Source of the DNA: Bdellovibrio sp.
GTDB lineage: Bacteria > Bdellovibrionota > Bdellovibrionia > Bdellovibrionales > Bdellovibrionaceae
DNA length: 63,643 bases
Reading direction: 5' to 3'
Assembly: GCA_014376435.1 (NCBI GenBank)
Contig: JACMRL010000008.1
Coordinates: 1 to 63,643, forward strand
Shown here: in pieces, positions 7,880-16,557 of the stretch
Layout: every line of letters begins with the position of its first letter
How positions within the stretch are numbered: the stretch's first letter is position 1
Position numbers and translations under genes: made by a program
The notes under the pieces: generated by a model
The model's database searches: none
What the model saw: the letters and a program-made list of their open reading frames with translations, nothing else
What the model was told of the DNA's origin: nothing

Positions 7880-8713
7880 TTACTTTGTGAAAAGAGTTAG
7901 ACCTAGTGTAATTGTCGTGTCGTTAACAGATTTAGTTGTTTCAGCACGGGCTGATTCAGCGATACCACTACCTAACTGGTACTGTTGCAATTTTTGCGAG
8001 TAGAAAGAATTTTTAATATCTAATCTAAAAGCAAAGTACTGACTTAAAAATAACTGCTGCATTACGCCGATTTCAAAGTGCGGAGCCGATTTCATTTCGT
8101 TTGTTGGTACGGCCGTACCACTGCCATTCACGGTGGTTTTTTGAATTTCATAATTTGTCATCCCTGCACCCAACGTGAAACCCATATCGAAATATAAAAT
8201 ACCTTTATTCATAAAAGCCATCTTTGCATAAAAAGGAGTGTAGGTTAAAGAGGCGGCCATCGAATTTTTAATTAAGTTAAACTGTGGGCTCACGGCCCCG
8301 GGTAAAGTCGTATAGCTAGTGACGGTATCATTTTGTTTTGAGTCGTAGCTTAAATAGCTTAACTCAGCACCGAAATCTTCGTTTAAATAATAACCTAACA
8401 TTCCGCCCGCGGCGCGCGCTTTGGCAAAAGAGTCGTTAATTAATGGACCATATACTAAAGACGCGTAAAACTTTCCTTTTTTAGAAAAAGTTCGGTTTTG
8501 GATAACTCCGTAATCTTCATCTTTAGCAGCCCAGTATTTATCTTCTAGTTTTTTTAAATCTACCTTATCTGATCCAGTCGAAGGCTTAGCTGTTGCAGGT
8601 GCCGGCTCCGACGTAGCAGCAAGCTTAGCTGGGCTTTGCGCGTTCGCGCTGATGGCAATCAGCAACGAAAGACTTAGCGTGGTAACAGTATTCATTACTA
8701 TTTTCTTGTTCAT
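7880..8713 (-). CDS. Outer-membrane beta-barrel protein (OMP_myx-like)
   Basis: 277 residues. Signal peptide ends at SANAQ. An Ala/Pro/Thr linker (about 27-50) is followed by alternating amphipathic strands with aromatic ends (KFYASLVYGPL, MLGYYLNEDFGAELSYLSY, TITLGLTLF), typical of a small outer-membrane barrel. It resembles the barrel proteins associated with myxobacterial gliding operons (GltA/GltB type) and lies directly behind the TonB/AgmX-like gene. I infer that it anchors the gliding complex in the outer membrane. Confidence 0.78.
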   Translation of the reverse strand: MNKKIVMNTVTTLSLSLLIAISANAQSPAKLAATSEPAPATAKPSTGSDKVDLKKLEDKYWAAKDEDYGVIQNRTFSKKGKFYASLVYGPLINDSFAKARAAGGMLGYYLNEDFGAELSYLSYDSKQNDTVTSYTTLPGAVSPQFNLIKNSMAASLTYTPFYAKMAFMNKGILYFDMGFTLGAGMTNYEIQKTTVNGSGTAVPTNEMKSAPHFEIGVMQQLFLSQYFAFRLDIKNSFYSQKLQQYQLGSGIAESARAETTKSVNDTTITLGLTLFTK

Positions 8714-8722
8714 TAACTACTC

Positions 8723-10177
8723 CTAGTTGGTACTTTTAAATAAGAATGGGTAGGTTACTAAAACCTTTGTGCCACCCTTGGGTTCTGGGAATTTCCATCG
8801 TGCGACTTTACTTAAAATACATCCCTCGACCGATGAATTCTTTAAAGTTGTATCATTAATTGTTTGGGTCTCGACTTGTCCGGTGCCGGCGATCGTAAAT
8901 TTAACGGCTACTTTACCATATAAATCAGGGCTAGCTGAAAGTTGACGTTCGTAACAATATAAAATCTGACCTAATTGCGTTTTAATATATTGCGCAATCA
9001 CGTCGCGGTCTAATCCACCAGTGACTTCGGATTCTTCTTCGATTAAACCAACTCCGCCTGAACCCGTTTTACCTTGCCCAAGACCGCCACCTAAAGTGTT
9101 TGTGCCTTTACCGCCGCCCACGCCCGCCGTCGATACGCCTGAACCAGAACCTGAAGATTCTCCGTTCCAGTTACGACCCGAGGCTTCTACATTTCCAACC
9201 GCCGCTAGTGCACGACCCGAAGCTCCTTCGCCAGCTTTCATTCCTGAAGTGGTTACTAAAATATTTGCGGTGCGCGCGTCCGTTGCCGAAACTTTTCCGA
9301 TCAACTGAGAAATTCTTGCACCAACGGCACCTTTTAGCAGGGCAGAAACCTTGCCACCACTTGGTGCGGCTGAAGCTTGTTGTTTTTCTTGAGCCTTTGG
9401 CTGTTCAGCCTTAGCTTGAGCTGGTTGTTTTGGAGCAGAAGCTTGCATACGTTTTTGCATGGCTTTTTTCTGATCCATTTTCATGACTAAATTCATTGCT
9501 GGTTTCGGTATCGACGCTTCGGTTGTTTCGCTTTTTTTAGGGGCTAAAAATGACAAAAATACGATGAGTGCCGTAAAACCTAAAGTGATGACCAAAGTTT
9601 TCTTGCTGTGCGCATCTAAAACTTGGCCTTTAGGAATTTTACTTAAATGATCAACTGAATCAAGTTGAATTAACTTCGATTTGATCACAAAGCCATCGTG
9701 TTCTTCTTGAAACCAATGAGTGGTCGGTTGAAATTTAAATTGATATTTTTTTCCGTGAATGGCGTAACTAAAACTTTCGCCTTTTGATTTTAATTGCGAT
9801 TCTAAAATACGGTTATTTTTTACCACTAAATAGATTTGTTGGGCTTCAGAGCCTTTCGTATCTAAATGATCGAAGTTATTTAAAAGATCTTCATCTTTTT
9901 CAATAAGCTCAAATTGAATTTTAGATTGTTTTAATTCAATCACGGTATCTTTATTGATATTTAGATCAGCTACAGACTGATTTAAATCAAAAGAAATAAA
10001 ATGCCATCCGTCTTCACGGTATTCGAAGGCCGAATCAAAAGCCGAGCTCATGCGATCGATTGAAATTAGATTTGCTTCACGCGATGAACCAAAAGTTTGG
10101 TAAGGCGACTTTTGGTCGATCTTCCACATTTTTGTGCGGCCATCAAGTGTCGTTTGTTTGAGCTTTAGAACTCTCAT
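8723..10177 (-). CDS. GltG/AgmX-like inner-membrane protein with TonB-type C-terminus
   Basis: 484 residues. An N-terminal FHA-like or beta-rich cytoplasmic region (about 1-185) precedes one membrane segment (TLVITLGFTALIVFLSFLA, about 193-211). A long Gln/Ala/Pro then Gly/Ser-rich periplasmic linker follows, then a C-terminal domain (about 385-484) with LDRDVIAQYI, the conserved Cys of ILYCYERQL and VARWKFPEPKGG, matching the AgmX/PglI C-terminal family. In Myxococcus such proteins link the cytoplasmic motor with periplasmic and outer-membrane parts. The start has GGAG upstream. Good match in architecture; assignment to GltG versus GltJ is uncertain. Confidence 0.82.
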   Translation of the reverse strand: MRVLKLKQTTLDGRTKMWKIDQKSPYQTFGSSREANLISIDRMSSAFDSAFEYREDGWHFISFDLNQSVADLNINKDTVIELKQSKIQFELIEKDEDLLNNFDHLDTKGSEAQQIYLVVKNNRILESQLKSKGESFSYAIHGKKYQFKFQPTTHWFQEEHDGFVIKSKLIQLDSVDHLSKIPKGQVLDAHSKKTLVITLGFTALIVFLSFLAPKKSETTEASIPKPAMNLVMKMDQKKAMQKRMQASAPKQPAQAKAEQPKAQEKQQASAAPSGGKVSALLKGAVGARISQLIGKVSATDARTANILVTTSGMKAGEGASGRALAAVGNVEASGRNWNGESSGSGSGVSTAGVGGGKGTNTLGGGLGQGKTGSGGVGLIEEESEVTGGLDRDVIAQYIKTQLGQILYCYERQLSASPDLYGKVAVKFTIAGTGQVETQTINDTTLKNSSVEGCILSKVARWKFPEPKGGTKVLVTYPFLFKSTN

Positions 10178-10199
10178 AAATCAGTATCTCCTAATTCAT

Positions 10200-10454
10200 T
10201 TAATCAATGTAAAGTGAAGTCTCACGAAGCTTTTGATCCATATCCTTTTGTACATCGTGAAGGGGCATAAATTTTAAGCCCTTCTTTTGTACTAGGTAAG
10301 CGCCATCCGGGTTACGAATGGTTCCTTTCAAGTTCATTTCCGAGAAATTAACCTCTTGAACTTGGCGGACTTTACTTGTTTTTGCGTCACTATTGATTGC
10401 GATGAATAGCGTAGACACTGCAATAGTTAACGTCGTTATATTTGCTCGAATCAT
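10200..10454 (-). CDS. Small exported protein of the gliding cluster
   Basis: 84 residues when started at the ATG at 10454, preceded by GGGGAAG; a longer frame upstream is not supported. It has a signal peptide (about 1-25, ending near NSDAK) and a short mature domain with no recognised motif. It sits between the large TPR gene and the TonB-type gene in the same orientation, so it is probably co-expressed and periplasmic. Function unknown. Confidence 0.65.
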   Translation of the reverse strand: MIRANITTLTIAVSTLFIAINSDAKTSKVRQVQEVNFSEMNLKGTIRNPDGAYLVQKKGLKFMPLHDVQKDMDQKLRETSLYID

Positions 10455-10509
10455 TTTGCTTCCCCAGTATTTAGACTTTTTAGGTCTATCAAGCTCAATC
10501 AGTTTTAAA

Positions 10510-13500
10510 TTACCCACCTACGTACGACGTTATCTGATTGTTATTATTTTTTAAAAATTCAATTTTGCGTTTCAGCCAATCTTTCTGATCAGCATTGGCT
10601 GATTTTGAAAGCGCTTTTTGATAACTAACGATCGCTCCTTCTTTATTTAGCGCGAAGTGTTCTTGCACACGCGCTTGCTCTATAAACATATCGACATAAT
10701 CAGGCTTCCAGTTAAGAAAAGTTGATGCCAGTCGAAGGGCTTGTGCCGTCTCACCCTTTTGGGCAGCGGCTTCCACGTATAATAAGCCCATTCCATAAGT
10801 ATAAAGCTCGTCGTTAGATAATCTAGAAAATTCTTCCGTCGCTGAAATATAATCTCTGTCTGAGAACGACTTTACAGCACTCATCACAACTAAATCTGGA
10901 GATGTTTTTTTCATGTCTAAAATTTTTTCGAAAAATGGTAAAGCACTGTTGATACCTTCGACAGAATAAAGCACTTTACCTTTTTGATAATTAAGCACTG
11001 AGTTTTCTGGATCAAGGGCTAATGCTTTTTCAATCATCCATAACGCCTTATCAGAGTGATCTTTTTTGTCGGCTAATACGCTGAGGTAATATAAACCCAT
11101 GGCGCGGTTTTCTTTTGTCGCAGTTAATTTAAACGCAAGCGCTTCGGCATCGTCATACTTTTTGGTCTGGATGCATCCGCCAACGCTACTAGCGGTTAGG
11201 CTTTGCACGTCGCACTTCTTTTCTGAAGCAGGTAGGCGTGTGTAGCCATCCTTGCTGATTAAAAAGCTAGACGGGAAGAAAGAGGATAATTTTTTTGCTG
11301 CGGGGAATTGCAATCTAGGCTCAATCGTTTTTTCTACGCTGACTTCCGCCCAGTTAACCGATTCACTGGTGCCCGTCGAAAGCTGAGAAATTTTTCTTAA
11401 CTGAGCTAAGTTATCAATTTGTTTTTGCTTGAATGGCTGAGACATTTTTACTAGCTCTACACGCAAAGTTTTTTGTTCGTCAGGCGTAAGGCTAGTTGGT
11501 ACAGGCATGTTGGTTAAAGCTTCGATAAAATTTGCGTACAAACGGTCAATACCTTGTAGGGCTTGTACTTGAATTTTATCTGATTTAGACATTTTGATCG
11601 TCGTTGAATAAGCGGTGTAAGCTTTATCTAATTTTTCAGTTTTTAAAGATAAAACCATCGCGAATTTGTTTTCGCGGGCTTTTACGCTTTGGCTGACGAA
11701 TTCTTTTTCAAGCACGGCGGCCTGGATGAGTCTGGCTTCCGCGCGTGCATCGGCGTCAACCGGGCGGGCGTTGATCTTTAAAGATAGATTGAAAGCTTGC
11801 GTGTACTTTTGATCAGCTAAAAAAGCTTTTGCCTGCGCAATCAAAATTGTCGTGGCGTAAGGTTCAATATTATCCTTTAAAATTTGGTTTTGAATCGATT
11901 CTAATTCTGCAGAACTTTTAGCATCTTTAAATGTACGCATCATTTTTGCTAATAAATCCACACGCTTATTTTTATCTGCCTTTTCAAATAAAGCTTTATA
12001 ACAACCTCGGGCCTCTGGTAATTGATCGTTAATGCGTTGTAAATCGCACGAAAGCTCTAAATGTTTAAAACCTTGCGCGGGTTCGCTTTGCGCAAGTTCG
12101 CGTAGAGTAGGGATTGCTTGTTTTAATTGACCTGCATCGATGAATGCTTTTACGGCTTCTTTAGTTGCATCTACTTTACGTTTATCTTGTGGATATTGTT
12201 TGACGTAGGCCAAGCTTAGCTCGGCACCCATCACATCATAGCCATTCGAATAAGCTAATGAGATTGATTGCCAAAAAGCATCTTGGCCTAATTTTGAAGT
12301 CGAATATTCTTTTGCAAATAGGCGTAATTGATCAATACGTTTTAATGCCGGCAGATTTTCAGACTCAGCTTGAATTTGTGAGTAGTTAGCTTCTTCGATA
12401 ATTTTAGTTAAGTTTTTAGTACGACGATCGTTAACACCATCTTTAACTAGGTTTTTAGCAAAAGACTGGATTAATTTAAAATCTTTTTGAATATTATAAA
12501 TATCTAAAACGATGTCTTCTGATTTGACCTTGATTTCAGGAAATTTTGATTTTTTAGTCAAAGGTAGTAATGATTTTAAAGCTAAATCATAATCTGCTTG
12601 TTTGTAGGCGATAAAGCCTAATTTATATTTGATTGAAACAATGTGTTCGCCATTTTCAAAGTTTTTTACGTATTGAGCCGCCAAGGTTTTTTGTCTTTCA
12701 ACTTCAACTGAGTCGTCTTTTAATTCTAATTGTTTTTCTACCGAATACAAAGCGCCGTAAAGGGCATCATGGGCCAAAGTTTTATCCAAACCTTGGTGGT
12801 TAGCCACTTCTTCGTAATTTTTACTAGCTTGCTCAAATTTACCTTGTTGAAATAGTAACTCAGCATAAGCATAGCGTGATTTTGAGTCTGGTTTTAAAAG
12901 ATCATCATTCGATAATAGAATTTCGAAAGCTTGCTCAGTTAGCTTTGAGAATTCCGTGTTCTTTTTGTTTTTAAGCCAGATATCCCACCATTTTTTAGAA
13001 ATCTCTAAGCTTGCGCTACGAAAATTTGTTTTACAATCGGCGTGGACTTGAGCTTGGCAAAACTCAGCCATTTTTTTCAAATTAACTAAAACTTGCGGAC
13101 GTAATTTTAAAGTTTCATTTACATCGATTAATTTTGCATAACATTTAACGGCCTGTGGGCTAGACGGGTGCTTGTCGATAAATTCTTTAACGAAGATATT
13201 AATTTCGCTAAAACGTGAATGTGATTCAAATAACTGCGATAGGGCCATCATTGATTCGCCCAGCTCTTCTTCGGTGGTGATTTTTTCAAAGAAACTAAAA
13301 AGCTGTTCCGGTGCCAACGTTTCACCGACGAATAAAGTTAAGTCACGTAAAGCTTCTTTACGTAAGTTATACTTTTTAGCGTCCGGGTCGCCGGCTGGAT
13401 TTTGACGAACCACGGCTAATAACTGATGAACACCTTGGTCAGTTTGTTTTAAGTTATAGTGACACCAAGCAGATTTATAGAGGCCATAAGGATAAGCTTT

Positions 13501-14136
13501 TGAAGCGGGAAATTTTTCAATCGCTTTAAACTTATCTAAAGCCGTCGTAAAGTTTTGTTGAAAATAATAAATTTCACCGACTTCTAATAAAGCGTCGGAT
13601 ACTAAAGTTGACTTCGGAAACGAAGCAATTAATTGGTCATAAAGACTTTTCGCGCGCTCAGTTTGTTTGGTCTGCAAGTGGGCCAAGGCGTTGTTGAAAT
13701 AGACGGCGTCTAAGCCTTTGTATTTTGGATATTCTTTTTCGATGCGGTTATAAACTTGGATCGCACTTTTTAAAGCCGCTTGCGACTTTTGATTCGTGAT
13801 CCCAACTTTAGTTAACTGTAAATCAGTCGTTTGGCTTAAGTCGAAAAAACGACCTGATTTAGCCCTGCGCATGTAGAGTTCAGCTAAGCGAAATAATAAA
13901 TCAGGTTCTTCCGCAGAACCTTTTTTCTTTGCGATAATACGGGTTAAAGCTTCGATCGCTTTATTCTCTGATTTGGTGATAAGTACTTCAGATTGGAACG
14001 CTTTTTCTTGATTTTTATCTTCATTTTTCGCATCCAAGCGAACCTCGGGCAGTAGGCCCTTGGTATTTTCTTGCATGGCTTGGGCAGCAATACTCAAGGA
14101 TAAAGTCAAACTACTTAAAACTAATAATAATTTCAT
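10510..14136 (-). CDS. Large periplasmic TPR protein (gliding cluster scaffold)
   Basis: About 1208 residues, starting at the ATG at 14136 one base after the stop of the upstream TolR-like gene. Signal peptide MKLLLVLSSLTLSLSIAAQA. Nearly the whole protein is built of tetratricopeptide-like repeats (for example LLFRLAELYMRRA, DAVYFNNALAHLQ, SDALLEVGEIYYFQQNF, and near the C-terminus NSVLNYQKGKVLY). It is much larger than typical Tol-Pal TPR proteins such as CpoB and compares with the large TPR proteins of myxobacterial gliding. Likely a periplasmic scaffold connecting the motor to the outer membrane. Confidence 0.78.
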   Translation of the reverse strand: MKLLLVLSSLTLSLSIAAQAMQENTKGLLPEVRLDAKNEDKNQEKAFQSEVLITKSENKAIEALTRIIAKKKGSAEEPDLLFRLAELYMRRAKSGRFFDLSQTTDLQLTKVGITNQKSQAALKSAIQVYNRIEKEYPKYKGLDAVYFNNALAHLQTKQTERAKSLYDQLIASFPKSTLVSDALLEVGEIYYFQQNFTTALDKFKAIEKFPASKAYPYGLYKSAWCHYNLKQTDQGVHQLLAVVRQNPAGDPDAKKYNLRKEALRDLTLFVGETLAPEQLFSFFEKITTEEELGESMMALSQLFESHSRFSEINIFVKEFIDKHPSSPQAVKCYAKLIDVNETLKLRPQVLVNLKKMAEFCQAQVHADCKTNFRSASLEISKKWWDIWLKNKKNTEFSKLTEQAFEILLSNDDLLKPDSKSRYAYAELLFQQGKFEQASKNYEEVANHQGLDKTLAHDALYGALYSVEKQLELKDDSVEVERQKTLAAQYVKNFENGEHIVSIKYKLGFIAYKQADYDLALKSLLPLTKKSKFPEIKVKSEDIVLDIYNIQKDFKLIQSFAKNLVKDGVNDRRTKNLTKIIEEANYSQIQAESENLPALKRIDQLRLFAKEYSTSKLGQDAFWQSISLAYSNGYDVMGAELSLAYVKQYPQDKRKVDATKEAVKAFIDAGQLKQAIPTLRELAQSEPAQGFKHLELSCDLQRINDQLPEARGCYKALFEKADKNKRVDLLAKMMRTFKDAKSSAELESIQNQILKDNIEPYATTILIAQAKAFLADQKYTQAFNLSLKINARPVDADARAEARLIQAAVLEKEFVSQSVKARENKFAMVLSLKTEKLDKAYTAYSTTIKMSKSDKIQVQALQGIDRLYANFIEALTNMPVPTSLTPDEQKTLRVELVKMSQPFKQKQIDNLAQLRKISQLSTGTSESVNWAEVSVEKTIEPRLQFPAAKKLSSFFPSSFLISKDGYTRLPASEKKCDVQSLTASSVGGCIQTKKYDDAEALAFKLTATKENRAMGLYYLSVLADKKDHSDKALWMIEKALALDPENSVLNYQKGKVLYSVEGINSALPFFEKILDMKKTSPDLVVMSAVKSFSDRDYISATEEFSRLSNDELYTYGMGLLYVEAAAQKGETAQALRLASTFLNWKPDYVDMFIEQARVQEHFALNKEGAIVSYQKALSKSANADQKDWLKRKIEFLKNNNNQITSYVGG

Positions 14137-14137
14137 T

Positions 14138-14635
14138 TTAATTTCCGACAACTGTAACAAGTTTCAAGTTAGGAAACCCGGCCATTGAGGCTGTGTACAT
14201 AATTTTTCGTAACGTACCGTAAGGAACGTCTTGATCGGCCTGAAAAAGAACTTTACCGATTTTCACATCGGGAGTTAATTTATGGGCTTCGTTGATTTTT
14301 TGTAACTCGTCGAATAAGGGCTTAATAAATTCTGAATCGTTCGGATCAATGGCGGCTTGCTCAATGTTATTGTTCTGCACCGCTGCGATTGTTTTTTTAT
14401 CAAACTTTAATTCAGTCGGAGAGATAGAAATTTTAATTCCATCCACCGGATTTTTTTCCGTATTTGAAGAGGGTAGGCGTAATCCTTTTACCGGGTCTAA
14501 TTCGACCGTGCTTGAAGAATACGTTTGTAACAAGAATACTAATAAAATAGTAAACATGTCGGTCATTGACGTCACATTCAATGTAAAAGTTTGATTGCGC
14601 TTCACTGCGGGTTTATATCTGGTTCTTCTTCTCAT
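14138..14635 (-). CDS. TolR/ExbD-family motor protein (conserved Asp present)
   Basis: About 165 residues. Cytoplasmic basic N-terminus RRRTRYKPAVKRNQ, one membrane segment (NVTSMTDMFTILLVFLLQTY) with the proton-carrying Asp in SMTDM, and a periplasmic domain ending in VLFQADQDVPYGTLRKIM. Partner of the TolQ-like protein in a proton-driven AglRS-like motor. An ATG at 14647 overlapping the preceding gene is an alternative start; I prefer 14635 because both TolR-like paralogues then begin M-x-x-x-RYKP. Confidence 0.88.
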   Translation of the reverse strand: MRRRTRYKPAVKRNQTFTLNVTSMTDMFTILLVFLLQTYSSSTVELDPVKGLRLPSSNTEKNPVDGIKISISPTELKFDKKTIAAVQNNNIEQAAIDPNDSEFIKPLFDELQKINEAHKLTPDVKIGKVLFQADQDVPYGTLRKIMYTASMAGFPNLKLVTVVGN

Positions 14636-14639
14636 ATGA

Positions 14640-15188
14640 CTATCCATCCATCATGTTTGCGAAAACGATCTCAGGAAACATATATTCAGTCGTTGTATCC
14701 TGACCGGTTTTTTCGTTTTTCACTGGGAATCGAATATCGTTTGACCGCGATTTACGAGCTTCATCCATCACGCGTACGATTTCTTTGTAAGGAACGTCTG
14801 CGTCTGGATTCATTTCAATTTTAAAAACTTCAGGATGGCTTTTTTTAACTTCCTGAAATTTTGCGTGCAAGGTCGGCATATCAATTTGTTGATTTGAGTT
14901 TAATGCCACCAATTCAATTTTCTGTTGGCCATTTTCAGTTACAATAATACGCACGCCGTCTTTTTTATTAATCTCTACGGCCACTTGTGCGGCCTTAGGA
15001 TTTGTATCTTGCTTTTCGATCGCTTGCTGTACCACTTGCGGTAATTCTGTTTCGATGATCATCATTTGTACGAAAGCAGAAGAAACAAGTAGTACCGGTA
15101 CCAACTTAACCATCACCGCAAGCAAAGGAGCTAAATCAAGCTCGAACTCTGAGTTGTGATTAACTTTTGGTTTGTATCTACCAGCCAT
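14640..15188 (-). CDS. TolR/ExbD-family protein lacking the membrane Asp
   Basis: 182 residues with the ExbD/TolR plan: basic N-terminus RYKPKVNHNS, one membrane segment and a periplasmic domain with a VPYKEIVRVMDEA motif. The segment reads LDLAPLLAVMVKLVPVLLV. Aligned with the usual TPLIDVVLVLLI, the essential Asp is Ala and a Lys lies mid-membrane. It probably does not carry protons and may be a structural partner of the second TolR protein encoded immediately downstream. GGAG precedes the start. Confidence 0.85.
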   Translation of the reverse strand: MAGRYKPKVNHNSEFELDLAPLLAVMVKLVPVLLVSSAFVQMMIIETELPQVVQQAIEKQDTNPKAAQVAVEINKKDGVRIIVTENGQQKIELVALNSNQQIDMPTLHAKFQEVKKSHPEVFKIEMNPDADVPYKEIVRVMDEARKSRSNDIRFPVKNEKTGQDTTTEYMFPEIVFANMMDG

Positions 15189-15219
15189 GAAGTACTCCGT
15201 TTAGTTTAAATATTTACTA

Positions 15220-15936
15220 TTAAGACGCTTTAGTATCAGCAGACGGTGGAACAGTTTTATTTGTTTTCAAACCGTTTACTTCTGGAAATACGTGATTTTT
15301 ACCGAATCCCGGAACCTGGCTGCTGGTTAAAACTTCGGTCAGCTTCGAACATTTTTCAGTTAACTGTTCTAAAAGCTCATTTTGACGGGAAGTTAAAAAC
15401 GAGAACGCCACCATTGCCGGAATTGCGACTGCTAGGCCTAAAGCTGTTGCGTACATCGATACCGCGATACCGCTGGCTAACAGGGCTTGTTTTTGTGCGG
15501 GGTCCGCTTGTGAAACGGCTTGGAACGACAAGATAAGGCCGTGAATTGTACCTAATAATCCTAATAGCGTAGATACGTTGGCGATCATTGATAAATAATG
15601 CAGGCGCTTTGTATATAAAGGCACTGCTTCCGCCATTGCAATATCTTGCGCTTGAAAAATTGTCTCATCATCACGATCTGATTTTTCTAAAATTAATTTA
15701 AACGCGCGTGCCAAAGGCTTGTGTTCTAGTTGCGCGCAAGCCACGATCGCCTCTTCTGTTTTTTTACCCAAAACTAAAGTTTGAATTTTATTTGTAAATT
15801 CATCCACATTCATGCCGTAAGCGAAATAGAGCGTACGTGCTCTTTCGACAACTAATGCAACTCCAATAACGCCCGTTAAAATGATTGTCCACCCAGCAAC
15901 TCCTGATTGTTGAATGAAACTTAAAAATCCTGTCAT
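15220..15936 (-). CDS. TolQ/ExbB/MotA-family motor protein (AglR-like)
   Basis: 238 residues from the ATG at 15936, which has AGGAGG at 15941-15946; the frame continues upstream but without support. N-terminal membrane helix (AGWTIILTGVIGVALVVERA), a cytoplasmic loop, and two further helices (LSMIANVSTLLGLLGTIHGLILSF and GIAVSMYATALGLAVAIPAMVAFSFL) with the conserved TolQ-type Gly/Thr/Ala pattern. It forms the proton channel with the TolR-like proteins of this operon. The gliding neighbours make an AglR-type role more likely than Tol-Pal or ExbB. Confidence 0.88.
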   Translation of the reverse strand: MTGFLSFIQQSGVAGWTIILTGVIGVALVVERARTLYFAYGMNVDEFTNKIQTLVLGKKTEEAIVACAQLEHKPLARAFKLILEKSDRDDETIFQAQDIAMAEAVPLYTKRLHYLSMIANVSTLLGLLGTIHGLILSFQAVSQADPAQKQALLASGIAVSMYATALGLAVAIPAMVAFSFLTSRQNELLEQLTEKCSKLTEVLTSSQVPGFGKNHVFPEVNGLKTNKTVPPSADTKAS

Positions 15937-15974
15937 AAATCCTCCTGTTAAATTAATTAGTAAAAAAAATAAAA

Positions 15975-16535
15975 TTAAGCGGCTGCAACCCAACGCTTGA
16001 TCTGCGTTAAGCCCACAGACTGTACATCATTAAAACGAATGGCATAATGCAAACCAGATTTCGAATTCAAACGCTGCTTAGAAAAATTCTTACGAATCAC
16101 TTCTGCTTCGATATTGAAGGCTACTTCTGATTCATCATTCGCTTTAATATGTAATTTCAATAAATCACCCACTTGTACAAGGGGAGTGTTTAGCAAACAA
16201 AGTGCGCCATTTTCTGAAACAGATAAGAGCTCACCATCAAAAAAGCGTAGGGTGTTATGACCCAGTAATGGAATCTTCACATCCGTACGTCCGTTCTTGC
16301 GCGTAATAAAAGAGTCTAAGTACGCCGACTCTTTTTGTAATAAAAGTTGAAAACGATCTTTACTGAACTCTTCTAAAAGGTGAATCGGCGTCCAGCTTTC
16401 TAAGTGCTCGGCCCAAACATAATTATAATCCATCAGCTGATTCGACTGCATCATGTGGATCATCGTTTTGTAATCATAAGGTCCGTATTTTTGTTCGCCG
16501 AGCAGTACGTACCAGTTATTGTCTTGATGTAACAT
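15975..16535 (-). CDS. GYF_2-PilZ fusion protein
   Basis: 186 residues. Residues about 7-50 (WYVLLGEQKYGPYDYKTM and WTPI) fit a GYF_2 (DUF4339) peptide-binding domain. Residues about 70-180 fit PilZ, with RKNGR (RxxxR) and SVSENGA (SxSxxG, nearly canonical). GYF domains also occur in the myxobacterial GltJ/AgmX protein. It precedes the TolQ-like gene by 38 bp, so it is a candidate c-di-GMP-responsive regulator of the gliding motor. Cytoplasmic; no signal peptide. Confidence 0.8.
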   Translation of the reverse strand: MLHQDNNWYVLLGEQKYGPYDYKTMIHMMQSNQLMDYNYVWAEHLESWTPIHLLEEFSKDRFQLLLQKESAYLDSFITRKNGRTDVKIPLLGHNTLRFFDGELLSVSENGALCLLNTPLVQVGDLLKLHIKANDESEVAFNIEAEVIRKNFSKQRLNSKSGLHYAIRFNDVQSVGLTQIKRWVAAA

Positions 16536-16557
16536 AATTCTTATTCTCTTTCATTTT

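Noticed and set aside
9021..9414. Long plus-strand open frames opposite the TonB-type protein
   Set aside because: They are shadows of the Gly/Ser/Gln-rich linker codons of the minus-strand gene; no start signals or domain features.
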